NCBI GenBank assembly: GCA_018105865.1
Contig: JACLAT010000043.1
Location: forward strand, 434,001 to 498,000
Length of the DNA: 64,000 bases
Source: Metaphire vulgaris
Lineage: Eukaryota > Annelida > Clitellata > Crassiclitellata > Megascolecidae
Reading direction: 5' to 3'
In this document: positions 19,498-31,162 of the stretch, piece after piece
How the letters are laid out: each line of letters opens with the position of its first letter
Numbering within the stretch: the first letter of the stretch is position 1
The notes under the pieces: model-generated
Told to the model about the DNA's origin: nothing
Databases searched by the model: none
What the model saw: the letters and a program-made list of their open reading frames with translations, nothing else
Position numbers and translations under genes: made by a program

Positions 19498-22125
19498 CTA
19501 TTGGGTTGGACGATGGGTCTGAATGAGTTCCTTCCACTTCTGTCTGTCTCTTGCTGCTCTGATCATTTGGATGAAGTTCATTTGCATTTCTTCTGCATCC
19601 TCTTTTAAGCTTTCTATCCATGTTTTTCTTGGTCTTCCTTTTCTCCTTTTCCCTTCAACATAGTTGTATAGTGCTTTCTTTGGTAGTCTTTCTTCCTTCA
19701 TTCTTTCAACATGACCAAACCATTTCAGTCTTCGTTTCTGTATTGATTCGAGTATCGTTTCTTTTTGCTCTGTCTTTTCTCTGATCGTTTCATTTCTTAT
19801 TCTTTGTCTTCTGCTGATTCCTGCTATTCCTCTTAACCAGTTCATTTCTGCAGTCATTAATCTTCTTTCGTCTTTCTTCTTTATGGTCCAGCATTCTGAT
19901 CCATATAATAGTATTGGTTTGATCATTGTATTATATAGCTTTAGTTTTGTTTTCAGTGATATTTGTTTGTCTTTCCATATCTTTTGAAGTTTTCCAAAAG
20001 CTGCACTTGCTAAGCCAATTCTCCTTATTATGTCTTCTTCACTTAGGCCATCTTCTGTCAGTACTGATCCTAGGTATACGAATTTTGGTACTTGTTCTAT
20101 TATTTCCTCCTTTAGTTTTAGATTAACTTTCTCTTTATTGTTCCCCGTGACCATTGCTTTAGTTTTCTGTATATTTATTTTTAGCCCCACTTCTTCTCCG
20201 GCCTTGATTATTTCATTGGTTAATATTTGTAGGTGATCTGCTTTTGTTGTTATCACATCTATGTCATCTGCAAACCTTAAATTATTTATTGTTTGTTCAT
20301 ATACTTTTACTCCAGCATCTTCTTCTTTTGTGTTTTGTATTGCTTTTTGCATTACCATATCTAGTATTATATTAAATAGCAGTGGAGATAAGCCACATCC
20401 TTGTCTCGTTCCAATTGTTATCTCAAACCATTCTTTTAGTTCCCCATTAACACGTTGAACGCTAGGGACGTCAAATGACGTCCTTATTTTGGTTTCTCAG
20501 GGCGCTAGGAACGTCAGATGACGTCCTTGGTTCAATGCCAAATATTTGAGCTTATACGGTTCTTGGAATCATTCTTCTGCTTCCTATAGCTACTAGAATG
20601 AGTGACCGATCAAGAAAGCAAATTTTATAGAAAATGTATGAATATTTGCCCTATAAACACCTGTTCAAAAAACCACAATATACTCATGCTCCGCCGCCTA
20701 AATAAAGAAGCTCAATTCGCTCCATGCTAATTATAGTAGCAGTCTTGGTTTCACTTGAGATAGGTGCGCCGTCTATTGCAGCAGATGGACTAAATGACCA
20801 ATCGGAAGCGCCACATTCTACTGAAGAACGTCGATTGGCCTTCTAAAAGACCCACCCTCTAAACCCCACACCTCAGCTTCAATATGAATACCCCAAATAA
20901 CTTGTGTCACCATAGACGTAATGCCGTCGGCGTTTGTGGACTATAGATAATTGAGGTCCTTACAAAGGTCCAGGAATTTATATCGGCTATAGCGTCCATT
21001 TTTCCACAGTACCAATTGCCAATTTTATTGCCTTGCATTCTTGACCCGTGACATTGATTGTTTTATCCAATCGCCATTGTTGAGATAACTACTAGTCCCT
21101 GACAAAGTCTACGTAGCGCGGTTATGGAGCACATTACAGACCACCTGCATTTTTTCATATGAATTGGTGCATACCTGAGGAAAGAGAACGTCATTCTAGT
21201 AACAGGTGTCTCTGTTTCAAGATATTTTCCTCTGTAGGCGTCCTACGTGATCGGGCCTAGGGAATAATCTAACGGCTGTCACTCACTTCACGCATGATCG
21301 CACGCATTTGTATAGGAACTGGAAAGCCACGAAGGTCGTAGACTCTCGTCAATAGGAACCGCGTCTGAGTTATCTTATAGGCCGCAGTCAACGTGTTAAT
21401 TTTCACTCTGCTCATTGTTTTACTGTATAAGTTTTTTTATGAGATTCACTAGCTTCTCTGGGATACCATAGTGCTTCAGTGCTTGCCATAGATCTTCATG
21501 CTGTATGCTGTCAAATGCTTGTTTGAAGTCAATAAAATTGTGGTATATTTTCCTATTTGTTTCGCAATATTTTTCTACTATCCTTCTGATCGTATGTATT
21601 TGATCAATTGTACTCCTTCCCATTCTGAAGCCTGCTTGTTCCTCTGTCAATATTTCTTCTGAGTAGTGTTTGAGTCTTTGTTGTAGCACATTTGTATATA
21701 TTTTCCCTGGTATACTGAGTAAGCTTATTCCTCTATAATTATTGCAGTTTGTTTTATCCCCTTTTTTATGTATTGGTACTATAATGGCTTTTCCCCATTC
21801 CTCTGGGGATTTTTCTTCTTCGAATATTTTATTGCATAGGTTGTGGAATATATTCACTGTAATTTCCTCTCCTGCTTGTAGCATTTCTGCTGTTATCATA
21901 TCTGTTCCTGAAGATTTTTTAACTTTCAATCTTTTTATGGCTTCTTTTATTTCTTCTTCTGTAAAGTTTGCTATTTCTTCTTCATCATTCTCTTCTCTGT
22001 TCTCCTTCCTTATGTTGGTGTCTTCATTGTTATTGCCTGCTGAAGAATTAAAATCAATATGCAAGTATAATATTATTTGCTGTGCTCTTCTGATTTCTTC
22101 TCTGAGTGTCCTTATTACACGTTCC
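19498..22125 (-). mobile_element. RTE-type LINE, nearly complete RT region, split by a piggyBac-like insertion
   Basis: From 22.1 kb down on the minus strand: VIRTLREEIRRAQQIILYLH, a linker, SGTDMITAEMLQAGEEITVN, PIHKKGDKTNCNNYRGISLL, EEQAGFRMGRSTIDQIHTIR and FIDFKQAFDSI. After the insertion comes NGELKEWFEITIGTRQGCGL, then NLRFADDIDVITTK (catalytic FADD) and RRIGLASAAFGKLQKIWKD, ending GRPRKTWIESLKEDAEEMQM. It acts by target-primed reverse transcription. A seventh A in a run at about 21432-21438 shifts the frame just before the insertion. The endonuclease part is missing. The tail is (GAAA/GAA)n at 19460-19497. Confidence 0.9.
20451..21395. mobile_element. piggyBac-like non-autonomous element in TTAA
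   Basis: Its short inverted ends CACGTTGA are flanked by TTAA on both sides (20447-20450, 21396-21399), the strict target of piggyBac-type transposases. The left subterminal region holds two copies of a palindromic motif ACGTCARATGACGTCC about 41 bp apart. It has no transposase. It interrupts the RT frame, and removing it with one TTAA restores RVKINGELKEWFE in frame, so the boundaries are firm. Confidence 0.88.
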
Positions 22126-22758
22126 CCGTGAATTATAACCCTAACCGTCAGAGTTCGATGCCTACGAAGACGCCAAAATATCTCTTGGTTGTCTCATAAA
22201 GTGTCGAGCATGCGATGCCCTGTTTTTGTATTTACGAATACAAAATCGAAATTATAATCATATTATAGTATTGGAGACAGTAAATGTTTACTGGCCTATT
22301 TTGTAAAATGTTAAAATCGAATATATTGTCCATACCTTCTTTGCCTATTCTGTGTAAAACGACGACTCTTGCGTATATTGAATTGGCTAGCGAAGGCAAT
22401 ATTTATTCAACCTCTAGTGTTATCAGCAATTAAGACTAAGAATGTCAAGGTTCTCAGGCACTTGAATGATTTCAGTACAATGTCCATCGTCAAGCATACA
22501 TACAGGTAAACTAGGCATATAATTTTTAAATATTTATCAATCTATACAGGTAGGCCTAACGAAACTCCCCGGCGAATGCAATCTCTTCTGAGGCTCTTGT
22601 CTAGTCGGCTAATAAGATCAACTAGGATTTAAGAGTAGCAAAGTCCACAATGTGACTTCAGTAGACCTACAGTGCAAGTCATCGTCGAGCATGCATAGTT
22701 AAATGCAGTGTTCAATCAGTGAAAGTGCTCAACCAGTTGACGGATTGATGCAGGTGTA
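22126..22758. other. No recognisable feature
   Basis: AT-rich sequence with no coding pattern, between the 5' end of the RTE LINE and the next hAT element. Confidence 0.5.
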
Positions 22759-22766
22759 CTGTACAC

Positions 22767-24403
22767 CAATGTTCCCTCTAAGGTGGGCGCGTGGGCGCGC
22801 GCCCAAAAACGGGAGCCGTACGCCCAAAAAATATATTTCTATTGCCAAAAAAATGTACAGGAGATTTTATTTTTTACGAAAAATTGTCCAAATATTTTAC
22901 AAAAAAGGTAATCACCTCCACATGACTTGTAGGTCTATACTGTATTTATCATCGTCCGTAAAATGCCTGACAAGCGGAGAAAAGGTAATAACCTCTTTTT
23001 TTAACACTTAGCAAGTGGTTTATTATGGTCGCAAACTTAATTTTATATATATGTATATATATATATATACATTGGGAATATACATCTAATCTAATCTAAT
23101 CTAATCTAATCTAATCTTAAACTTCTATAGCGCCACTTTCATAATGCACAGGAGCATCAACCGATGGCGCACCAAATCCAAATCACTAAAGATCCAGGTC
23201 AAATCCAAGATATATAAATATATATATATACAAGATCCATACATATATATATATATATATAACAATGCAAAGACTAGTGATACAGTAGGCTGATATTCAA
23301 AATTCAGAAGAGTGATGAAACAAATTAAAACCACATTTTCGTGTGTCCCCAGCTTAGCTGAGTCAAACTGCACTAGAATTGTCAATATGTTCTGCCTCGA
23401 TTTTATTCTAGAGCATTCGAAATGCCACGAAAACTGGTGAGCCATTTGAAATGACGCTGTATAAAGTCTTTCAGAAATCTGTTCTCTGTCAAATGTCTAA
23501 AAAATTGATCGAGAGATAAGAGGAATCTAGAGGTAGCTGGTTTCTTGTATCTCAAGTTTTATAGACCACAAAAATACTATATAATTGATACCCTGTTTGA
23601 CATTTGACAATGCAAAGACTAGTGATACAGTAGGCTGATATGCAAAATTCAGAAGAGTGATGAAACAAATTAAAACCACATTTTCGTTTGTCCCCAGCTT
23701 AGCTGAGTCAAACTGTACTAGAATTGTCAATATATTCTGCCTCACTTTTATTCTAGAGCATTCGAAATGCCACGAAAAATGGTGAGCCATTTGAAATGAC
23801 GCTAAGCAAAGTCTTTCAGAAATCTGTTCTCTGTCAGATGTCAAAAAATTCGATCGAGAGATAAGAGGGCACTAGATATAGCTGGTTTGTTGTATCTCAA
23901 GTTTTATAGACCACAAAAATACTATATAATTGAAACCCTGTTTGACATTTGACAATGCAAAGACTAGTGATACAGTAGGCTGATATGCAAAATTCAGGAG
24001 AGTGATGAAACAAATTAAAAACCACATTCCGTTTGTCCCCAGCTTAGCTGAGTCAAACTGTACTAGAATTGTCAATATGTTCTGCCTCACTTTTATTCTA
24101 GAGCAAGAAATCTACTATCTGTCAAATGTCTACAAACTCGATCGAGATATAAGAGGGGTCTAGATATAGCTGGTTTCTTGTATCTCAAGTTTTATAGACC
24201 ACAAAAGTACTATATAATTAATACCCTGTTTGACATATATATATACATATATAGATGTATATATATATATATATATACATAGCCACACACGAGTTTCTTT
24301 CCGTGCGAGTAGTAAAATTGCCCAAAAGTTAGTCATTTGGGAAATTCTTGCCCAAGAGAAATTTCTTGCGCACATGGACCCTCAAGAATTAGAGGGAACA
24401 TTG
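22767..24403. mobile_element. Non-autonomous hAT element, TSD CTGTACAC, with internal tandem repeats
   Basis: The perfect inverted ends CAATGTTCCCTCTAA are flanked by a perfect 8-bp repeat CTGTACAC (22759-22766, 24404-24411). The interior carries TA microsatellites, a TAATC pentanucleotide run (23082-23116) and about three 345-bp tandem units. The several 70-110-codon minus-strand frames here are repeats of one another and do not look like real proteins. Confidence 0.92.
23262..24235. repeat. 345-bp tandem repeat, about 2.8 copies
   Basis: Units start ACAATGCAAAGACTAGTGA at 23262, 23607 and 23952, an exact 345-bp period. The third unit lacks an internal block after TTCTAGAGCA. Identity between units is high, so the array is young or homogenised. 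Before the first unit a diverged partial copy may exist. Confidence 0.9.
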
Positions 24404-24411
24404 CTGTACAC

Positions 24412-24955
24412 TGTACAGGTGTGTGGTGTGCTGTACACTGTACAGGTGTGTTGCCCTGCTTGTCTCTCTCGAATGGCAATATTACTAGCACTGTCTCTTT
24501 CTAAGTTACTCTATTCAAAGTTCATTGTACTCCGTAAGCATGAGTTTATATAACGCATTCGTAAGTAAGCACCGTAATAGCTGCTTTTTCCTAGGCGCAG
24601 AGTGCGATTTGTAGAGGAAGAGGAATTTTCCTCCCCGCTGCCCAATTAAATCCCCAGCCGAAGAAGTCAATCTTCCCCACCACTGTGACAAGAAAATGCA
24701 TTCACCATCAGCAGAGGGAGAACATTTTTCGGCGCTTCGCGCCAAGCATGTAAGAAATGAAACTTGATGCTCGGTGGTAACTGACGACAGATTTATCTTA
24801 ATGTGTTGCTAATTAAATCATTTGAACTTCGTCATGGCCAGACAATAAAATAGACAGATCATTATTTGGCGACAGAGCAATAGTTTACTTAACAGAACTG
24901 TGCAAAGCAGAACCGTCACTAGCCTTGGGTCAGTTCCGACAAGAACAATGTGAAA
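24412..24955. other. No recognisable gene
   Basis: Flanking sequence of the hAT element; no coding pattern is supported until the hAT transposase remnant at 24.96 kb. Confidence 0.5.
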
Positions 24956-25175
24956 GTACTTGGCAATGTGCTTGCTTCAGTACTCAGTAGATTTCAAATA
25001 ATTCTGCTTATCTCGTCAGCTGAATGTGAGTGGGGTTTCTCGTGCATGGATATAAATGCTAGACCAGTTAGAAATCAACTCAGTGTTCATGCACTTTCAT
25101 CTCTTGTTTTCGTGAAGGTTAATGGGTGACCCCCAACACTGTTCAATCCTGCCTGGTATGTTGAAAATAGGTATG
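24956..25175 (+). pseudogene. hAT transposase C-terminal (dimerisation) remnant
   Basis: Reads LISSAECEWGFSCMDINARP, then VRNQLSVHALSSLVFVKVNG, a stop, and FNPAWYVEK. The SSAEC..GFS...I....RN.LS...LSSL.F.K..G motif is the C-terminal dimerisation region of hAT transposases. Only about 70 codons remain. Together with the BED-finger remnant at 4.48 kb it shows that autonomous hAT elements were once present. Confidence 0.7.
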
Positions 25176-25661
25176 CGATGGGCGACATGCTGCCTCAGAT
25201 GAACTAACTGGCCAAAAAACTGACAAGACAGCTGCGTCAATTCTTGCCATGGCAACTCTGTATTAGTGTTAAATGACAGGTGCTTGAATTTAGTTGCAGA
25301 TTTTCAATTGTTGCAACTTGCAGTTGCACTATTACATTTATGGTTTAAATAAATGGTGTGCGACAAATTATACAAATAAATTTGAAAATTGGAGCAAAGT
25401 AATGCGCATTAAACCGTGCGTTTCCCATGTCTCCCACCCCACCCCCACTGCTCGTCATGTACCCCCACTGCTCGCCATGTTCCCCAGTGTCCCCCTCCCC
25501 ACTGCACCAGGCCATAAATCTCACCCTGTTGATAAGCGTGCTAGTGTAGTGTCTATAGGTGAGTTGAAACACTTCGAATCCATTTCGAATTTCCAGAAAA
25601 TCCACTTTTTTAAACAACACTAATAGGTTAATCGTTTAATAGATGGCCTCAGTTGTAAAGA

Positions 25662-25704
<43 letters not shown>

Positions 25705-26569
25705 GTACTGATTTATGTGGTAACTCGTCCGAACGAACTGCGTGAACACATTACAAAGATATACCCGCTCTTCGATTGAGCAGTAGTCAAAGCCAATCGC
25801 CGGGCGATGTCGAATAATAATTAGAGTTGGAATTGAATTCTCGATTGATTAGAAACTACAGCAAGTTTCAACTGATACACATCCTCCTCCATCTCTTTCA
25901 TTTGCATTATCACACAATTTGTTAACATCAACATATGGCGTAAGCAATTGCATTTCATGAAGATCTCGGCGTGAAGGTTAATTTAAAGTCATGAATTCAG
26001 ACATTTCTATAATTAAGCGCATTCCAAAATCGCGATAATATGGAGCGTCTTAAAACCAGTCCTCACTTATAGAGCGTGGAACATTCACTTCATTATTGCG
26101 TTTCAATATAGGCCTACTAAGCATATTCTACAGTCGAACACTTTCAATCAATGGATCTGTAGCTCGTAATAGATTTTGAAATTCAATATGTAAATCAGAT
26201 GACCTTTAAAGTCTTATCTTTATATCCTATTTTTGGTGCGAATTGTTACCAATATTCGCTAAATTAAAAATTAACATTGTATATTTTGTGACATATATGA
26301 TGCATCAGAAACAAAACCCTGAGTTATAATATAATTAATAATATAATAATTAGAATATAATAATCACATAATTATTATATTATTATAATTATTAAATTAT
26401 TATAATTATAATAATTGATAATAATTGTAATGCGCTTGCTAACATTAATTGATTAGGCGCAATATAAATAGCTAATTAAATTAAATTAAGTAATTGTTTA
26501 GCATATTTATATGAACAGAATACATACACATGTGTTGTAGTCTACATGTAGATGTGTGTTTCTGTTTGT
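25176..26569. other. AT-rich spacer with an (ATT)n run
   Basis: An (ATT)n microsatellite lies at 25661-25701, and AATT/TAAT-rich low-complexity DNA at 26325-26420. No coding pattern was recognised. The plus frame at 25294 and its minus shadow are not supported. Confidence 0.6.
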
Positions 26570-26729
26570 CAGTGCTGGAGTTGTGAAATTTGAGCTGGGG
26601 AGGGGTTGAGATGTTCATTTGACTGAAATTCAATGAATGAAATGTACCTGATATGCGACTTTGGGAGGGTTGTAAAATTAGCTGGGGGGTTCAACCCCCC
26701 CCCCGCAACCCCCTGCAACTCCAACACTG
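26570..26729. mobile_element. Miniature inverted-repeat element (160 bp)
   Basis: The ends CAGTGCTGGAGTTG and (inverted) CAGTGTTGGAGTTG enclose a G/C-skewed body with GGGGAGGGGTTGA and TTCAACCCCC. The same family occurs at 56627-56783. Flanks GTGTTTCTGTTTGT and GTATTTCCGTTTGT look like a diverged direct repeat, so the target-site length is uncertain. Confidence 0.65.
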
Positions 26730-26936
26730 GTATTTCCGTTTGTATTCAGTTTAACGAGTGAATTAGTGAAAAATCGGATTTAACTGTGTCAATGCGTTAA
26801 CATTTCTGTTTTTGTGCACTAAACACAAAGCCTTCAATTACGACTACAGTTACTGTGACGATTTTAAATAATTGACAACAACGCGCTCAAAAGACAATAA
26901 ACCCTAATGGATATCCCATTTAACAGATATCCCATA

Positions 26937-27268
26937 CAGTGGCGTAGCCAGGATTTTCGGAAGGGGGTTCGGTTTTTGTAACCAGCTTCTTCGAAAAATC
27001 TTGACTAGCAAAAAAGGTTTTGTTTCCTTTCCAAATGTCCTGACAAGCAAAAAAGGTTATTCTCATTTTCCCTCCGATACTTTTTTAGAGTTTTCCTTTC
27101 CAAATAATGACCTGACACGCTAAAAAAGGTCGTCGACATCTCCAATTGGAGTTTTTTTTGACCCAGAAAACCGCGTCCGAAAAAAATGTATGGAAATTCA
27201 TTATAAGCAATTTATCTTCGGCAGCCAGGGGGTTTTAACCCCTAAACCCGCCCTTGGCTGTGCTACTG
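26937..27268. mobile_element. Non-autonomous hAT element, TSD ATCCCATA/ATCCCATT
   Basis: Left end CAGTGGCGTAGCCAGG, right end (inverted) CAGTAGCACAGCCAAGG, bracketed by 8-bp repeats that match at 7 of 8 positions (26929-26936, 27269-27276). The body repeats TGACAAGCAAAAAAGGTT-like words, also seen at 37.9-38.2 kb and 54.9-55.1 kb. Confidence 0.8.
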
Positions 27269-27595
27269 ATCCCATTTGTCCGTATCTTGGTTTGATGTTA
27301 GCAGTTAAAAGTGGATTCTTTAATTTAATAAATTGGAAGCCAGTAGAAGCTCTTTATTTGCTCAGGTTTTGCGGTTCTTCATAACTAATCGAGCCAGTGA
27401 ATCTTGAATTCGTTGGTGTTTAGCATGTTGGATTGAGAAATATCAAACGGATGAGAGTTACAACAAGCAAGACGAATAGTCACTAAGGTACTGGTGATTA
27501 AATTTTGGCAAAGACCATCAACGCAGGTTTAGTAAGGACTGTCGGCGCGCATACTCGGGTCCGCGAACTTGGGTCCATTGAATATTTGACACGGC

Positions 27596-27947
27596 AGCAT
27601 CTATTACATGCCATAACTTAAGTTAGGGTAAAGATACAGCTGTACAATTTGGCAGTCTAACTCAGAATTGAATTTCCTATAAATATCAAGCAACCGGAAG
27701 TTGATGACGTCATTACTTATTTAATAACCAAATTAACAAATTAATGCGTGTCAATTACGTTGCTAATACAATAGCATCTATTACATGCTGCAACAGGAGT
27801 TTGCACAATGCTACAGCTAAGACAGCCATGAAACCTGGTAGTCACACTCATAAATGAACTCTCTACCCATCACAGGTTACCGGAAGTTGATGACGTCATG
27901 ACATATGTCATAACTAATTAACAAATAAACGTGTATCTAAGTAATGG
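27596..27947. repeat. Diverged 177-bp tandem duplication
   Basis: AGCATCTATTACATGC starts both copies (27596 and 27773), and each contains ACCGGAAGTTGATGACGTCA followed by TAACAAAT and CGTGT. The middle of the units has diverged. Each copy carries a CRE-like TGACGTCA palindrome. No coding frame spans it. Confidence 0.75.
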
Positions 27948-28235
27948 AAGAGCACTCATTGAGAAAGTGATGTCTAGTAGGATAATCGACTACAAGTTCA
28001 ATGAATTTTGTTATTGAATTTAGTCCGAGGTGTCTCTGTAGTTAAATTGCAAATTTTGGGGAAGTTTCAGTTTTTTCATAACTGGAATGAGAAAAGCATT
28101 GACAGATTTATTTAAGATGCTTTACTTCCCTCAAATCGCGCAATTAAATTTTAATTTTGAGACAATATGTCGAATTATTAAGAAATAGAGCTGCGATGAA
28201 TTTAACTGCCTTCGACCATTTTCTATCAACTGCAC

Positions 28236-29471
28236 TTTAGTCCAATTCTTCAGAATAAATAGACCTACGGGAAAGTGGAATCTCGACTGATATCGTCTTC
28301 TGATCGGCAGTCGGTGTCAACCATTGGTTCCAAGGAAACCAGGAGTTTTTGTATCGCGTTAGATCCTCAAGTGAAACCTGAAAACGGAGAATGCAGCTAC
28401 AATTTAACTGATTTCTTTTAAATGCTAGTTCTTGTTGTTACTGTCAATGGATACCTAAAACCTAAAATTTGACTTAATGAACCAACCGATTTGAGTTATT
28501 AAAATATTTTAAAAATCAATTTTCTACTAAATTCGTTCCGATTAGCAGAAGGACATGAATGATAAATTAACAAAATAGAAAACACATTTAATTTATAGGA
28601 ACTGAATAAGAATAAAAGTTATTGAGAAAATATTGTAAGCAGTTGAGGGATTTTACCTCCTTCAGAAACCAATTAGGGCTTTGGCTTTCTGCTGTGCTGT
28701 CGAGCTCAACCCTAATATCAAAATTCAACATTTGTTAAACTCATGGTATATTATGCATAGCAAAAGTCCTAATAAAAGGAACTGGAATCTGCATTTTCCA
28801 CTTATTGACAGTTATCAATCGATGTTACTCAAACTTTTTCTTCCTAAGGGGCAAGAATTAAATGATGGGGAGACTGCAACGAGGATAATTGTGCTACCCA
28901 TAATTGCTTTTAGAATAAAATATATAATGATGCTGGTAGCGAGAATAGTCTGGAAACTTGCTGAAAAGTCGAAGTGCTAAGATTTGAATATTAGGAGAAT
29001 TGCGAGTTTAAGAAAATCAACGAAGCGAAAACGAGAACATTTTCTTTACATTTCGACGATTGAAGAGACAAAGAATTTTGAGTTTGCCTTATTGAATATC
29101 GCCAAATGGGGCATGAGAGAAATAATTTTAAATTATTCACATTTCAACAAAAAGTTTAATTGGTTCAGCATTCAAAATAATGTGGAATTTATTAGCATCT
29201 GATAAATACCAAGACGGCGAACAGAATATGGAAGATTCAATTGTGCGAAATTGAAGAATTTCAATGAATTTTCACCGAATTTTAGAAGCGTATCCGATAT
29301 CTTTTGTGGTGATGTAAAACGTGTCTGTTTGGTTTTTTTGGAACTTAAGCTTCCCTTCGTGATCCAGAAGAATCTTAGACGAATGACCTTTCTAGCCATA
29401 TATAGTGATATGGACTTTGCCGAGTGTCCCTGCATCTTCCTCGTTCCCGGTTTCAACCATCACCTTGTAAT
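28236..29471 (-). pseudogene. PLAT cassette C (three exons) with an in-frame stop
   Basis: Exons on the minus strand: 29471-29276 (first part of the PLAT domain, DYKVMVETGNEEDAGTLGKV and KILLDHEGKLKFQ), 28711-28657 (VELDSTAESQSPNWFLKE) and 28376-28236 (VSLEDLTRYKNSWFPWNQWL to a TAA). Lengths of the first two exons (196 and 55 bp) and phases (1 in, 2, 0) equal those of cassettes A and B. A TAG at 29394-29392 interrupts the first exon, and its donor is GTGAAA rather than GTAAAA. There is no signal-peptide or promoter exon of its own. Probably a dying duplicate, unless the TAG is an assembly error. Confidence 0.75.
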
Positions 29472-29632
29472 CTGAAACCAGAATGTTGCAATGTATTGTA
29501 AGAGAATAAGAAACTAATCTTTAGCAAATTTTGAGAAAATATGTCTAGTGCTTAAAAATAGTAAAAACGAGTCTGACATTTCAGAGCTGCGATGAATTCA
29601 GCCGCTTTCGACCATTTTATATCAGCAGCCAT

Positions 29633-31020
29633 TTATTGTTTGCCTGTTATCGGACTGAATAGTGGAATATCGACTGAAATCGCCTTCTCATCTGCAGTCG
29701 GCGTCAACCACTGGTTCAAGGGAAACGATTGGTCGCTTTTTCGCGTTAAATCCTCAAGTGAAACCTGAAAACAGAAAATTCAGCTAAGATCTAATTGAAC
29801 TTTTAATAATGTTAGTTCTAGTTTTTACTGTCAGTGCACAACTAAAACCTAGAATTCAACTTGATCTTCCCACCGATTTAAGTTATAAACATTGTTTTAA
29901 CACACCAATTTTCTACGCAATTCTTTCTAAATAGCGATATGTCACGAATGATAAAATAGCAAAATTTGACAGATATGTCATTCACCGATGTTGATTAAAA
30001 ACAATATTGTGAAAATACTGCAAGCAGTCGAGCCAACTTACCCCCTTCAGAAACCAATTAGGGCTGTGACTTTCTGCTCTGCTGTCGAGTTTAACCCTAA
30101 AACCAAATTTGAACAATTGTTAAATTTATGGTATATTATGCATTTATGCATAGCTAAAGCCCTAATGAAAGGAAATAAAATCTGGATTTTCCACTTAGTG
30201 ACAGTCAGGAATCAATGTTAGGAGGCAATGATGAAGTGATGAGGAGATTGCAACGAGGGTAATAATACCAATCTCAACTGCTTTGAGAATAAAATATCTT
30301 TCGGTTCTGTTAGCAAAACTTACTCTCTCTAGAACTCGAAGAATATTGAAGTGCTTAGATTTGAATGCTAGATTTAATGTAAGGTCAAAGATAGTTCCCG
30401 CATTCGAGTTCCAACGTTCGGTTCCAGCACTTTAATGTCAAGGGCAAAAAATACTCTGGCGCCGACACTGTTAAGGTACACTCCATAGGCTCAGCGCCCG
30501 TACGGAGAACCGAAGGATTAGCGCCTTCAGTTTTACATAGCAACGGCTGAATGAGGGCGGTTGCCAGCCTTTCCCTCGCCGCCTTTCCTTCCACCGATTT
30601 AACACCCGATGTTCACATTCACAGCTGAGTCGACTGGGGGCGAAATGTTTCTGCCGCGGCCGGGAGTTGAACCACGGACCTCAAGATTGGCAGACCAGTG
30701 CGCTAGCCACTGTTCCACCGCGCACCCCTGCTCCACCGCGCATTCGATAAATTCTAAGTCGGTGTACAGACATAATATTAAAGATATAATTGTTAGAAAT
30801 TAAAGAATTTCCATGAATTTTTACTCGATCGTATAAACAGGCTCGATATCTCCTGTGGTGATGTTAAATGTTTCTGTTTGACCTCGTTGGAACTCAGGTT
30901 TTCCTTCGTGGTCCAGAAGAATCATACGCGATTGGCCTGCCCCACCATATAAAGTGATATAGACTTTGCCGTGTGTCCCTGCATCTTCTTCGTCCTCGGT
31001 TTCAACGGTCACCCTGTAGT
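29633..31020 (-). CDS. PLAT cassette B (three exons), no signal exon of its own
   Basis: Exons: 31020-30825 (DYRVTVETEDEEDAGTHGKV, then YITLYG and ILLDHEGKPEFQRGQTETFN), 30096-30042 (VKLDSRAESHSPNWFLKG) and 29764-29633 (VSLEDLTRKSDQSFPLNQWL, ending GKQ and TAA). Together they make one PLAT/LH2 beta-sandwich, a domain that binds lipid or protein partners in lipoxygenases, polycystins and LOXHD1. Its first exon lies only about 142 bp after the stop of cassette A. It either shares the signal exon at 35.5 kb by alternative splicing or is not expressed. A SINE (30385-30745) sits in its first intron. Confidence 0.7.
30385..30745 (-). mobile_element. tRNA-derived SINE
   Basis: On the minus strand an A box AGTGGCTAGCGCACTGG (30711-30695) and a B box GGTTCAACTCCCG (30673-30661) give a pol III promoter with tRNA spacing. 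The body runs leftwards to about 30385. It lies in the first intron of PLAT cassette B. The small frames on either strand are not genes. Confidence 0.65.
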
Positions 31021-31162
31021 CTGAAACCAGAATATTCCACTGCACTGTCAATAGAATAAGAAACTAATCTGAATCCAATTCTGAGAAAATATGTCAAGCG
31101 CTTAAAAATAGCGAGCTTTAAAATAATTTAAATCGCCTTAGAATATTTTTATAAACTGCGAT

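Noticed and set aside
23125..24375. Series of similar 70-106-codon minus-strand frames
   Set aside because: They repeat with the 345-bp tandem units inside a transposon; no known domain.
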